A stretch of 64,000 nucleotides of DNA from positions 1,364,001 through 1,428,000 of the forward strand of contig JADKGY010000001.1 of NCBI GenBank assembly GCA_016722045.1. Direction: 5' to 3'. A program made the position numbers and the translations under genes. Origin of the DNA: Candidatus Opimibacter skivensis. GTDB taxonomy: Bacteria; Bacteroidota; Bacteroidia; Chitinophagales; Saprospiraceae. The notes beneath the pieces were generated by a model. The model saw nothing but the letters and a program-made list of their open reading frames with translations, ran no database searches and had not been told where the DNA came from. Below, one piece after another: positions 8,081 to 16,588 of this stretch (its first letter is position 1; each line of letters opens with the position of its first letter).

Positions 8081-8888
8081 ACATCTTGAATCTATACGAA
8101 AGTCCTACTGCAACGTAACGTTCGGGAGCATTATCACTGAGGCCAATACCACCGGATACATCTACGACGACATCATCAGAGACCAGGTAGGTGAGACCAC
8201 CATCAAGCCGGTGCTGAAAATCATCTTCACGTTGTTGAGGGACATCACCGTAGGCTTCGATATAGGCCCCAAGACCATGAAATACATCTGCCTGGAGAGA
8301 AAATGTATACAAGAAATTCGGTCTCGCATCTTCCCCGTTCCATTCTGCGCCAACATTGTAAGCAACCGAAAAAGAATTTGTCACCTGATGCTCAAAAGCC
8401 AATCTCATAGAAGGGGCAAAATAGGTAGTCTGAAACTGTTTGGATGCAATACCGGGCAGAGAAAGAAAACCAATGGCTGCCGCCTTCGGAATGATACCAT
8501 TCTGGTTGAAAAGTTTTGTTTTAAATCCAACCTGTACCGGAAGAAGGCCATCAATGTTAGCCAGACCTTCATGGGTAATATTGATATATTCTGTAAGTAC
8601 TCTAAATTCGAAAGATTCGCTAACACCTATTTTCCAGAGGGTAGACGGATAGGTATACACGAAACCGGGTTTGATATCTTCAATTGATACTCCATTCTCC
8701 ATCTGAAAATATCCTTTTGCCAGTATGGTAGCACCATCTGACTGATTTGGTCTATCCGCCACGATAGGGCCTGCCATCATTGTGGTATCCATATCGGCCT
8801 GGGCCTTGAGTTCTGATGTCAGTATGCAGGTAAAGAATAAGATTCCCGCCATAATCCTGTAAATCACGAATTGTTTCATATTTTTCAT
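8079..8888 (-). CDS. MetA-pathway-like outer-membrane beta-barrel protein
   Basis: About 269 residues from the ATG at 8888; an in-frame upstream ATG at 8936 would add 16 residues ahead of the signal peptide and is less likely. The ATG at 8879 is another option. The signal peptide ends at ELKAQA. The mature protein starts IVADRPNQSDGATILAKGYFQMENGVS, the typical opening of the 'MetA-pathway of phenol degradation' barrel family, with alternating-hydrophobic strands and a final aromatic strand (YVAVGLSYRFKM). These proteins are thought to be outer-membrane channels; substrates are mostly unknown and the family name should not be read as a phenol function. It follows the semialdehyde dehydrogenase gene on the same strand after 73-120 bases, so it may be co-transcribed with the hydroxyproline genes. 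Confidence 0.7.
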   Translation of the reverse strand: MKNMKQFVIYRIMAGILFFTCILTSELKAQADMDTTMMAGPIVADRPNQSDGATILAKGYFQMENGVSIEDIKPGFVYTYPSTLWKIGVSESFEFRVLTEYINITHEGLANIDGLLPVQVGFKTKLFNQNGIIPKAAAIGFLSLPGIASKQFQTTYFAPSMRLAFEHQVTNSFSVAYNVGAEWNGEDARPNFLYTFSLQADVFHGLGAYIEAYGDVPQQREDDFQHRLDGGLTYLVSDDVVVDVSGGIGLSDNAPERYVAVGLSYRFKM

Positions 8889-9009
8889 TTGGGTTTGATG
8901 CTCAATAAGAGTACATAGATAAAACCTTACCTCCAAATATCAATAATTTCAATTCAATAAGTTATTAGAATGCTCTAAGGATTTGATGACAAAAGTGTTG
9001 ATGAAAGGT

Positions 9010-10560
9010 TTATGGGTTGATAGGATTATTCGGTTTATCCAAAATCGCATTAAATTCAGGAAGCAATCCTTCCGGAAAATTCTGAAATGTCACAGGCCTC
9101 AGCCATCGTCTGATTGCGCTATTCCCAACTGCCGTAAAACGACTATCTGTACTCGCCGGGTAAGGACCTCCATGTGTCATGGCGGCAGATACTTCAACAC
9201 CTGTAGGTACCCCATTGAAAATAATACGGCCTGCCTTTTCGATCATGATATCTGTCAATTGATGAACCCATAAGAGTTCATCCTGTGTCGCTTGGACTGT
9301 AGCAGTGAGCTGGCCATCAAGAGACTGAGCCACATCCAGCATTTGTGCAAAGTCCTTACAAAGAACCATAAGCGAAAAAGGGCCAAATACTTCCTGATGC
9401 AATCGAGGGTTCGCTATGAACATATCTGCATTTACGATTGCCAAAAGTGCACTTCCCAGTATCAGGTCATTATTTGAATTTGATTCTGATAACCTGACAG
9501 TTGATTCGGCCTGAACTGCAGTAACACCCTTATGAAAATTGTGCGCAATACTTTCATTGAGCATGACAGCCGGAGTAATTTGTGCCAATGTGGCTTCAAG
9601 TAATGCGATAAGATGCTGCGTTTCAAAATTATCAATCGCTACAAGGATACCTGGCTTCGTACAAAACTGACCTGTAGAAATTGTAATAGACTCCACTAAT
9701 TGGCTAGAAATCTTTTGGGCATCCTGAGCTACTTTTTGAGGTAATAAAAAAACAGGATTTGTACTTCCCATTTCTGCAAATACGGGTATGGGTTTCAAGC
9801 GTTTATTGCCAAGATCAAATAAAGCCCGACCGCCTTTTAACGAACCCGTGAAACCAACTCCTGCTGTCATAGGATGCATGACGAGTTGCTGTCCGGTTTC
9901 AATTCCATCTCCATTAAGTGATGAAAAGACGCCATCAGGCATACCGGTATTCATTGCTGCATTCATGATCACTTCTGCTACAAGTGCATTTGTGCCCAGA
10001 TGTGATTCATGTGCTTTGACGATGACCGGACATCCTGCAGCCAGAGCTGATGCCGTATCCCCTCCTGCAGTGGAATATGCTAAAGGGAAATTACTTGCTG
10101 CAAAAACAATCACAGGTCCGATAGCTACATTTATTTTCCGGAGATCAGGTCGTGGAGCCGGTGTCCGTTCAGGTAATGCTTCATCAATCGTAATATCTCT
10201 CCAAACTTCCTTTTCAACAATCTCTGCGAACATTCTTAGTTGAGTGCATGTGCGTCGCCGTTCAACCAAAACTCTGGCCTCTGTATAGCCTGTCTCCTGC
10301 ATCACTCTTTTGACCAGGACATCACCAAGGTTTTCTATACCTTCTGCAATAGAGGTGAGAAATAAAGCTTTCCTTTTTGATTCAATATTTCTGTATATAC
10401 GCCATGCTGATTGTGCTTTTTGGACGGCTCTATCCACTTCATCCTTAGTCGCCGGAGAAAAAGCACCCGGCAAATTGATTTGATGGGCAGGATCTACGGC
10501 ATAAATTTTTTCTGATGACTGAGAGGACAATTCAAATCCAATAATATTCTGTGTGATCAT
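9010..10560 (-). CDS. 2-oxoglutarate semialdehyde (2,5-dioxovalerate) dehydrogenase
   Basis: An aldehyde dehydrogenase of about 516 residues. Visible motifs are VIVFAASNFPLAYSTAGGD (cofactor binding), CPVIVKAHESH, VGFTGSLKGGRALFDL, the general-base Glu in PVFAEMGSTNPVF (residue ~263) and the catalytic Cys in TGQFCTKPG (residue ~300). SNFPLAYSTAGGDTASALAAG and KAHESHLGTN are typical of the KGSADH branch that oxidises 2-oxoglutarate semialdehyde to 2-oxoglutarate with NAD(P)+. ATG at 10560 is chosen; a GTG at 10569 that directly follows the stop codon of the deaminase gene is the alternative. It is the last step of hydroxyproline breakdown and is co-transcribed with the deaminase gene. The same enzyme class also serves arabinose, glucarate and galactarate routes, but the epimerase nearby favours hydroxyproline. 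Confidence 0.88.
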   Translation of the reverse strand: MITQNIIGFELSSQSSEKIYAVDPAHQINLPGAFSPATKDEVDRAVQKAQSAWRIYRNIESKRKALFLTSIAEGIENLGDVLVKRVMQETGYTEARVLVERRRTCTQLRMFAEIVEKEVWRDITIDEALPERTPAPRPDLRKINVAIGPVIVFAASNFPLAYSTAGGDTASALAAGCPVIVKAHESHLGTNALVAEVIMNAAMNTGMPDGVFSSLNGDGIETGQQLVMHPMTAGVGFTGSLKGGRALFDLGNKRLKPIPVFAEMGSTNPVFLLPQKVAQDAQKISSQLVESITISTGQFCTKPGILVAIDNFETQHLIALLEATLAQITPAVMLNESIAHNFHKGVTAVQAESTVRLSESNSNNDLILGSALLAIVNADMFIANPRLHQEVFGPFSLMVLCKDFAQMLDVAQSLDGQLTATVQATQDELLWVHQLTDIMIEKAGRIIFNGVPTGVEVSAAMTHGGPYPASTDSRFTAVGNSAIRRWLRPVTFQNFPEGLLPEFNAILDKPNNPINP

Positions 10561-10569
10561 ATTTTTCAC

Positions 10570-11487
10570 TTATAAATTTAAATAGCCGGAAACGTCAGGC
10601 CGTAAAGCAATCGCAGATTCAACAATGGTCACAATACGCTCTCGATGTGTCCCACTCAACATTTTTCTTGGGGAACGCACATATTCAGTACCAGTACCGG
10701 AAATACTTTCTGCCAGTTTGATATTCTGAACAAGCTGAGGACTGATATCAAGTTCGAACAGTGGAAGGAACCATTTGTTGATTTCAATTGCCCTATCTAT
10801 CTGACCTGCTTTTATCAATCTGAAAATAGCCACTGTCTCTGCAGGAAATGCGTTAACAAGGCCGGCAACCCATCCATCTGCACCCATGATGATAGATTCT
10901 GTCGCTATCGTATCTACACCTGTCAAAATTTTCAACCTATCACCGAACCAATTTCTAAGTCTTGTGATATTAGCAGTGTCACGTGTACTTTCTTTTACGG
11001 CCTGTATGGTGTCATATTTCAGAAGTAAATCAAACATCAATGGAGTGATTTCAATTTTATAATCTACCGGATTATTATAGACCAGAATAGGTAAGCTTGT
11101 ACTTGTTGCAATATCTGCAAAGAAATCCACGACTTCTGCATCAGTAGCTTTATACATCATCGGCGGTAAGACCATGAGTCCATCAGCTCCTGAATCCTCA
11201 GCGCGCATAGCCAAAGAAACCGCATTATGTGTTGAACCTTCTGCTATATTAATCAGAATTGGAATTTTCTGTTTGAATTCAGAACGTGCTGTATATAACA
11301 TCTCAATTCGTTCGTCATGACTGATCGTACTACTTTCGCCGAGTGAGCCTCCGATGATGATAGCATTGATACCTGCATTGACTTGAATTCTAAGGTTATT
11401 GAGGAATGCTTCAGGATCAAGTTGACCTTCATCATCGAACTTCGAGGTGACAGCAGAGTAGACACCGGACCAGGGGAGAGATTTCAT
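10570..11487 (-). CDS. DapA-family 1-pyrroline-4-hydroxy-2-carboxylate deaminase
   Basis: 305 residues of the dihydrodipicolinate synthase/N-acetylneuraminate lyase family, a TIM barrel forming a Schiff base with its substrate. The Schiff-base lysine is Lys165 in IQAVKES and the proton-relay tyrosine is Tyr137 in LVYNNP. GGSLGESSTISHDER replaces the GTTGE motif of true DapA. In hydroxyproline-degrading bacteria this family supplies the deaminase that converts 1-pyrroline-4-hydroxy-2-carboxylate to 2-oxoglutarate semialdehyde and ammonia. The next gene, starting within ten bases of its stop, is the semialdehyde dehydrogenase, which strongly supports that role. A 5-dehydro-4-deoxyglucarate dehydratase is the main alternative. 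The upstream 180 bases are AT-rich with short AGATTTA repeats; no clear promoter was found. Confidence 0.83.
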   Translation of the reverse strand: MKSLPWSGVYSAVTSKFDDEGQLDPEAFLNNLRIQVNAGINAIIIGGSLGESSTISHDERIEMLYTARSEFKQKIPILINIAEGSTHNAVSLAMRAEDSGADGLMVLPPMMYKATDAEVVDFFADIATSTSLPILVYNNPVDYKIEITPLMFDLLLKYDTIQAVKESTRDTANITRLRNWFGDRLKILTGVDTIATESIIMGADGWVAGLVNAFPAETVAIFRLIKAGQIDRAIEINKWFLPLFELDISPQLVQNIKLAESISGTGTEYVRSPRKMLSGTHRERIVTIVESAIALRPDVSGYLNL

Positions 11488-11666
11488 TATTTCAGATTTA
11501 AGATTTAAGATTTAGTAAATTGCATTTAGCGTAATTGTTCTATTGACTCACAGTAAAATCAGAGAAAACATCACCATTACAATAAAAATAATCGTATTGT
11601 AATAATAAGAAATTGTTAGTTTAACCAATCTAAAATCTAATATCCAAAATCCAAAATTTAATTTGC

Positions 11667-12170
11667 ATGGAATTTACTGCAAAGCTGGAGAATTTTAATA
11701 CAAAGCTTTGGACATGGCATATAAAAGTGCCAAATCCTATTGCTAAGTATTTTCTGGATCAGGGTGATAAGCGGGTGATATGTATGCTCAATGAAACGGC
11801 CGCTGTACAATGTGCCATCATGCCTGCCGGTGATGGTGTATTCTTTATAAATATCAATAAGAAATTGCGGGATCAGTTGAAATTGAAAGAAGGAAGCAAA
11901 GTTAATGTTACTCTTGAAAAAGATAAAAGTGAATATGGCTTGCCTTTCCCGGAAGAATTAAAAGAATTATTGGATCAGGATGCTGCCGGAAATAAATGGT
12001 TTCATGCTTTACCTCCGGGCAAACAAAGGAATATTATTTATTATGTAGGGCAAATGAAAAATCCGGATCTCCGCATTCATCGCGGGATGGTATTCCTTGA
12101 GCATCTGAAAAGGAATAAAGGAAAATTAAATTTCAGGGAGATACTTGATGATTTTCAGAAAAAGACTTGA
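11667..12170 (+). CDS. DUF1905/YdeI-OmpD-associated domain protein
   Basis: 167 residues, a common length for this family. The N-terminal half (about 1-90) is a DUF1905 fold: FTAKLENFNTKLWTWHIKVP, then AAVQCAIMPAGDGVFFINI, NKKLRDQLKLKEGSKVNVTL. The C-terminal part (about 95-165) is the YdeI/OmpD-associated 'bacteriocin-protection' domain: LPFPEELKELLDQD, WFHALPPGKQRNIIYYVGQ and an HRGMVFLEHLKRNKGKLNF end. There is no signal peptide, so the protein is cytoplasmic. Function is not established; in Enterobacteria YdeI is linked to antimicrobial peptide resistance. It is transcribed away from the hydroxyproline genes and has no operon partner. Confidence 0.8.
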   Translation: MEFTAKLENFNTKLWTWHIKVPNPIAKYFLDQGDKRVICMLNETAAVQCAIMPAGDGVFFININKKLRDQLKLKEGSKVNVTLEKDKSEYGLPFPEELKELLDQDAAGNKWFHALPPGKQRNIIYYVGQMKNPDLRIHRGMVFLEHLKRNKGKLNFREILDDFQKKT

Positions 12171-12206
12171 GATGTGAGATATGAGATATGTGACGATAAA
12201 TCTTGC

Positions 12207-12250
12207 GCTTCGACCTGCCTTACTCATCCTATTGCTAGAGCTCAGCAACC
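12207..12250 (+). repeat. 44 bp extragenic repeat, copy 2
   Basis: Reads GCGCTTCGACCTGCC ... GAGCTCAGCAACC, a diverged copy of the repeats at 3934-3977 (inverted) and 37427-37470. It lies 36 bases past the stop codon of the YdeI-like gene. Confidence 0.5.
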
Positions 12251-12420
12251 GTCGTGAGTTTAATTTGCGTTAATCAGCGAAATTTGCGGCAATAAAGTGA
12301 ATAGTGAAAGTTTGAATTACGATTTATTTCATGTTCGAGGTCAGAGACACTCGAACGTCAGTCTTTCGTGAAAGGCAAAAGGCTGATATTTGATTCCATG
12401 ATCCCTTGGTCTTTCGTCCT

Positions 12421-13017
12421 CTACTTTTTCTTGTCCTTTTTTCCTTTCTTCTTTAATTTCTTTTTAGCCTTTTGAGCTGCTTGCTTTGCTTTTTCTCTTA
12501 ATTTTTTTGATTCAGCTTTTGCTTTTTTAGCTTTCTTTTTGGCTTGCTTTTTCTCGGATTTCGCTACGATCTTCGCGTCAATCTGGGTACCACGGCAAAC
12601 GGGGGATCCACAGAAGCATGCATATTCTTTTTTGACATCTTCAGTGATCTTTCCATCCACGACAAGATGGTAATCGTAGGTCAGTTCCTGTCCCTGTGGG
12701 ATAGCTCTGAGCGATTCAATGAAAACCTTATCTCCATACTGAACAGCTTCGCAATTTGGATCGCACCCGTGATTGATAAATTTCGCATCACCCCCTGTAT
12801 TGCCATTGATGACCCTTTTATCATCAACTGTGAACAGCATCGTGTGTGAGTGACCCTGATCATCCTGTTGAACACCGATCTTATCAGCTTCTTTTACAGA
12901 GATGATATCACCAGTATATTCGATGACTTTGACACCCTTACGAATGGGTCTTTTTGCAAATACGCCTTTGCCGTGAATTTTAGAATTACGGACAATGTGA
13001 TAAGGCTGAGTTTTCAT
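12421..13017 (-). CDS. SET-domain protein-lysine methyltransferase with Lys-rich tail
   Basis: 198 residues. A SET domain fills about 1-150: GKGVFAKRPIRKGVKVIEYTG near the start, the S-adenosylmethionine and active-site motifs KFINHGCDPNCEA and ELTYDYH, and a post-SET zinc knuckle CFCGSPVCRGTQ. The remaining ~45 residues are almost entirely Lys and Ala with a few Glu, Ser and Gln, resembling histone-H1-like tails and probably binding DNA or RNA. SET proteins methylate lysine side chains; bacterial substrates are mostly unknown, and the enzyme might act on its own tail or on a DNA-binding protein. No signal peptide. It stands alone, facing away from the histidine kinase gene. The ATG start is clear from the SET domain start. 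Confidence 0.9.
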   Translation of the reverse strand: MKTQPYHIVRNSKIHGKGVFAKRPIRKGVKVIEYTGDIISVKEADKIGVQQDDQGHSHTMLFTVDDKRVINGNTGGDAKFINHGCDPNCEAVQYGDKVFIESLRAIPQGQELTYDYHLVVDGKITEDVKKEYACFCGSPVCRGTQIDAKIVAKSEKKQAKKKAKKAKAESKKLREKAKQAAQKAKKKLKKKGKKDKKK

Positions 13018-13284
13018 TTGTTAAAATATTAGGGCGACAAAGATGGACATAACCTGTCAATTAAATTACATTAATTTAACGTTTAGGCCCTGAAATTGAA
13101 AAATTTTACACTGATTTTCAGGCAATTACCTGTTTTATTCTAAAAAAACCGTATTAAGATGCCAATCCTATTCAGACAAATTAAATAAATCTTTCATCTG
13201 AAAACTTGCTTGCTTAACCATAGCCAAAAACGATTTGAAAGCTTGTATGCCATTCTCATACCTTACTTACCTTTAGCGAACTGC

Positions 13285-15108
13285 ATGAAAAAACCAATAT
13301 ACATCTCTGTCATTTTACTATTCAACCTGATATACATTGACTGTTTGCGCAGCCAGGGCATTGACAGTATGATGGGGATGTTACGCAGGACCCACCACAT
13401 GCCTTCATCCCCTCAAAAGGATTCAGCGCTTGTATACCAATACAACTATCTCGCCGAGGGTTATAGTGGCCAGAATGACAGTCTTGCGTTGCGTTACATT
13501 GATTCCATCAAACAAAAACTGACCAATCCGGTATGGAATAAAACAGAAGGATTGTATCTGCGTGCGATCGGAAAATATCATGATCGCCGGGGTGAATTTA
13601 AAGAAGCGCTTAGTTTTTACACGCAGGCCATTGAATCTCTTGAAAAAAATGGTGATCAATCTGAATTAGTGGCCTATGCCTACATATTGAAAGCCTTTGT
13701 GCTGAATAATAATGGCCTCATCGATGAATGCAACAAGACACTCGAGCAAATCAGGCCACTCGCTGAAAAACTTGATAATAAGAATTACCTCGCATGGATA
13801 CTGGATGCCTATGGAGATCATCTTTTTTATTCTGCATTCGGACATCAGAATTTTCAAAAAGCACTTGAATATTACCTTCAGGTAGAAGCTCTTCTTCCTC
13901 ATGTGAAAAGCATACAGATCAAAGCTGACAATGCACATGGCATCGGCGGATGCTACCTGCGCCTGGGTAATGAAAAAAAAGCTCTTGAGTACAATAACCT
14001 CGCCCTGGACATAGCAAAGAAAAATAATCTTAAAGCGGTGATCTTTTCCGTGTACGGGGACATGGCGGACGTATATGAAGAGAAAGGAAATTTCAACGAA
14101 GCCATCCGATACAGGATATTAAGTCTCGACTACGCTAAACAATCAAAATGGATTGAGTTTGAAGGACGTGCCGAACGCAATGCAGCCTACACGTATAAAA
14201 ATGCAGGTGATTATAAAAATGCATTATTTCATTTCGAACGGATGAATGTGATCGAAGATAGCCTTGCGCGATTTGAAGTCCAGTCCAGGTATCATGAGCT
14301 TGAAGTCAAATTCGAATCCGGTAAAAAAGATCTGGAAATTCAACAGTTGAAAGCGGAGAATTTAAAACTCATTTTATATGTATTAGGTGCCCTGCTGTTG
14401 GGTGGATTACTGTTTTTAATTTATTATCAGAAAACAAATAAAAAATTACTTCAGCACAACGCTGCATTATTTGAAAAAAATATTGAAATCCAGATGGCCC
14501 TCACTGAAGGCCAGAATATCGAACGAAAAAGAATGGCCATTGAACTGCATGACAATATCAATGCAAAAATAGCCGCGGCGAAATGGATACTTGAAACCAT
14601 CAACACACCTGATAAATCAAATGAAGAACAGGATGTCATCAACAGGCTCGTGGATACGATGTCAGATATCTATGAAGATGTCCGGTTTATCTCTCATAAC
14701 CTGGTACCAAAAGATATTGAAAATAAAAACCTTGGAGAAATCTTCAGTCAGCTCATCGAAAATCTTAATCACAATCAAAAAATAAGATTTACGTGTTCAC
14801 TATATGGAACAGATCCCGGTATGAACAACCCGTTAAAACTGCAATGTTATGCGATGACCATGGAACTCATCAATAATATTATTCGTCATTCCGGCTGTCA
14901 CAATGCCACGATCACACTTCACTTTGCAAATGATCAATTGATGCTGAGGGCCGAAGATGATGGAATAGGTTTTGATCCGGATACGATTAAGACCGGCACT
15001 GGCCTGAAGAATCTGGCGTCCAGAATACTCAGTGTCAATGGAAATATGAAGATAGCCAATGGAAAAAACCAGGGCACTTCGATTACTATATTTATTCCAC
15101 TGGTTTGA
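13285..15108 (+). CDS. TPR sensor histidine kinase (HisKA_3 type)
   Basis: About 607 residues from the ATG at 13285, which begins a signal sequence (MKKPIYISVILLFNLIYIDC). Tetratricopeptide repeats fill about 60-330, e.g. GEFKEALSFYTQAIESLEKNG, KALEYNNLALDIAKKN and GNFNEAIRYRILSLDYAK. A single membrane helix (about 361-383) follows a short coiled coil. The DHp domain is HisKA_3, with the phosphoacceptor His422 in MAIELHDNINAKIAAAKW. The ATPase domain has an N box (MELINNIIRHSG) and G box (EDDGIGFDPDTIKTGTGLKN). Such kinases partner NarL/LuxR-type regulators; the convergent regulator gene at 15143-16282 is the obvious candidate. The upstream frame extension to 13210 is not needed. The signal sensed by the periplasmic TPRs is unknown. 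Confidence 0.9.
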   Translation: MKKPIYISVILLFNLIYIDCLRSQGIDSMMGMLRRTHHMPSSPQKDSALVYQYNYLAEGYSGQNDSLALRYIDSIKQKLTNPVWNKTEGLYLRAIGKYHDRRGEFKEALSFYTQAIESLEKNGDQSELVAYAYILKAFVLNNNGLIDECNKTLEQIRPLAEKLDNKNYLAWILDAYGDHLFYSAFGHQNFQKALEYYLQVEALLPHVKSIQIKADNAHGIGGCYLRLGNEKKALEYNNLALDIAKKNNLKAVIFSVYGDMADVYEEKGNFNEAIRYRILSLDYAKQSKWIEFEGRAERNAAYTYKNAGDYKNALFHFERMNVIEDSLARFEVQSRYHELEVKFESGKKDLEIQQLKAENLKLILYVLGALLLGGLLFLIYYQKTNKKLLQHNAALFEKNIEIQMALTEGQNIERKRMAIELHDNINAKIAAAKWILETINTPDKSNEEQDVINRLVDTMSDIYEDVRFISHNLVPKDIENKNLGEIFSQLIENLNHNQKIRFTCSLYGTDPGMNNPLKLQCYAMTMELINNIIRHSGCHNATITLHFANDQLMLRAEDDGIGFDPDTIKTGTGLKNLASRILSVNGNMKIANGKNQGTSITIFIPLV

Positions 15109-15142
15109 CCAGGTTAAGAAATAACTACAGGATGGTCTTGAT

Positions 15143-16282
15143 TCAGGATACAGGTATAATCAACGATTGTCCGTAATAATTCTCACCGCCGATGATGGTG
15201 CGTATGGCCGTGCTTAGTTCCTCCTTGTTTGCTTTTTTCAATATATATCCCTCGACGCCTATACTTCGGGCCTGTTGAATATGTTCAACGGATTCAGAAA
15301 CAGTGAGGATAAGAATTTTTTGTTTGGGATGACTTTCCCTCACCAATTTGGCAAGTGTTAAACCATCCATGTGGGGCATACTGAGATCAGTGATCATAAT
15401 ATCAACCGGAGAGATATCCAGAAACTGAGGAACGTCTCTCGGGTCACTGATTTTACCTATGACTTCCATATCAGCGATAGTACCAATCATCATCGCCAGG
15501 CTGTCGAGAATGATCTGGTGATCATCTACAAGCAGTATTTTATTCCGGCGTGTTGTACTCTCCTGATATGATGCACGGCTTCCCTGCATCAGTCGAATAG
15601 CTTGTGTCTTGGATGTGATGTGTAGTTTCTCGTAGATGTTAGAGATATGTTTTCTGACGGTGTGCGGACTGATATTGAGTTTGAGACCGATGTCCCTGTA
15701 TTCAAGACCGTCTACCATCAGGTAGAGGACATCTTTTTCCCGTGATGAAAGATCCTGAAGTTCTACTACGTGTTTACCGACGATGGGCTTTGAAGTTGTG
15801 GCCAGCATCTCAAGTGTCTTGCGGGCTATCCTGGGACTCATCGGCACACTGCCTTCTTCCATCAGGCTTTCGATATGTGCAATGATGACATTGGTTCGCT
15901 CATCTTTCAATAAGTATCCGCTGGCACCTGCTTTGATGGCTTCGAATAAAGTCTCTTCATCATCAAACACTGTCAGCATCAGAAATTTGATGGATGGATA
16001 GATTGCTTTGCCATGCCTTACTACTTCAATACCACTAAGACCAGGCATATTGACATCCATGATCACGACATCAGGAAAATCATCAGTGTCCACAGACTTT
16101 ATTTTTTCAAGAAACTCCTGCCCTGACCTGGCTGTGAATATTACCCTGGTTTTGGGTGAGTACGAAAGGAATTCATTCAATGAAGCAACAGTGCTTTTAT
16201 TGTCGTCAACGATAGCTACTTTGATCAGATGCGTACCGGCTTTCTGCATTTTATAATCATATGCTTCTATATAAGAACTCAT
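15143..16282 (-). CDS. Response regulator with REC-LuxR HTH-REC architecture
   Basis: 379 residues. The first receiver domain (about 19-140) has phosphoacceptor Asp76 in VVIMDVNMPG, acidic pair DD26-27, Thr104 and Lys127. A LuxR/NarL helix-turn-helix follows (about 178-233: LSSREKDVLYLMVDG, YRDIGLKLNISPHTVRKHIS). After a short linker a second complete receiver (about 247-370) has ILLVDDHQ, Asp299 in IMITDLSMP, Thr328 and Lys349/350. No HTH follows the second receiver. Usual NarL proteins are REC-HTH of about 210 residues, so this looks like a fusion of one full regulator with a second receiver. It lies 34 bases from the stop of the convergent histidine kinase gene. Both receivers appear competent for phosphorylation, so it could integrate two inputs. 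Targets are unknown; the large secreted-protein operon is divergently placed upstream. Confidence 0.9.
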   Translation of the reverse strand: MSSYIEAYDYKMQKAGTHLIKVAIVDDNKSTVASLNEFLSYSPKTRVIFTARSGQEFLEKIKSVDTDDFPDVVIMDVNMPGLSGIEVVRHGKAIYPSIKFLMLTVFDDEETLFEAIKAGASGYLLKDERTNVIIAHIESLMEEGSVPMSPRIARKTLEMLATTSKPIVGKHVVELQDLSSREKDVLYLMVDGLEYRDIGLKLNISPHTVRKHISNIYEKLHITSKTQAIRLMQGSRASYQESTTRRNKILLVDDHQIILDSLAMMIGTIADMEVIGKISDPRDVPQFLDISPVDIMITDLSMPHMDGLTLAKLVRESHPKQKILILTVSESVEHIQQARSIGVEGYILKKANKEELSTAIRTIIGGENYYGQSLIIPVS

Positions 16283-16588
16283 GCTAATATAGCTATTCTG
16301 ATCGGTGTGGAGAATTAATACAGCAACAAATAAACAAGGTTAACCCCGGGGTGGAAATAACGCAAATGTAGTATTTGTGAAAAAGGCGAAGGAGAAGGCT
16401 AAGTTCAAGGAAGGATCCTACATTTTTTTTGAGTCGTTCGTCCTTTATCCCTATTTTCTTAAAATACTACATATGTATTATTGATCAGCCTGATGTTCTT
16501 TTCCAATTTTGAGCCTGAAAGACCATGATTGCATCAGAATAACCCTGTTCCATCTCTTCAATAGGGCAAGAATCAGATACTACTTAAT
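16283..16588. other. Divergent intergenic region upstream of the giant-protein operon
   Basis: 306 bases between the divergent regulator gene and the operon starting at 16589. It must hold promoters for both. A 10 bp palindrome ACCCCGGGGT lies at 16343-16352 and a GCGAAGGAGAAGG purine tract near 16386-16400. No exact TAnnTTTG box with a proper partner was found. Confidence 0.4.

Noticed and set aside
8211..8687. 158-codon plus-strand frame
   Set aside because: It is antisense to the MetA-like gene, which has a signal peptide and a family match; the antisense protein has neither.
9788..10243. 151-codon plus-strand frame
   Set aside because: It is antisense to the semialdehyde dehydrogenase catalytic domain and shows no protein-like pattern.
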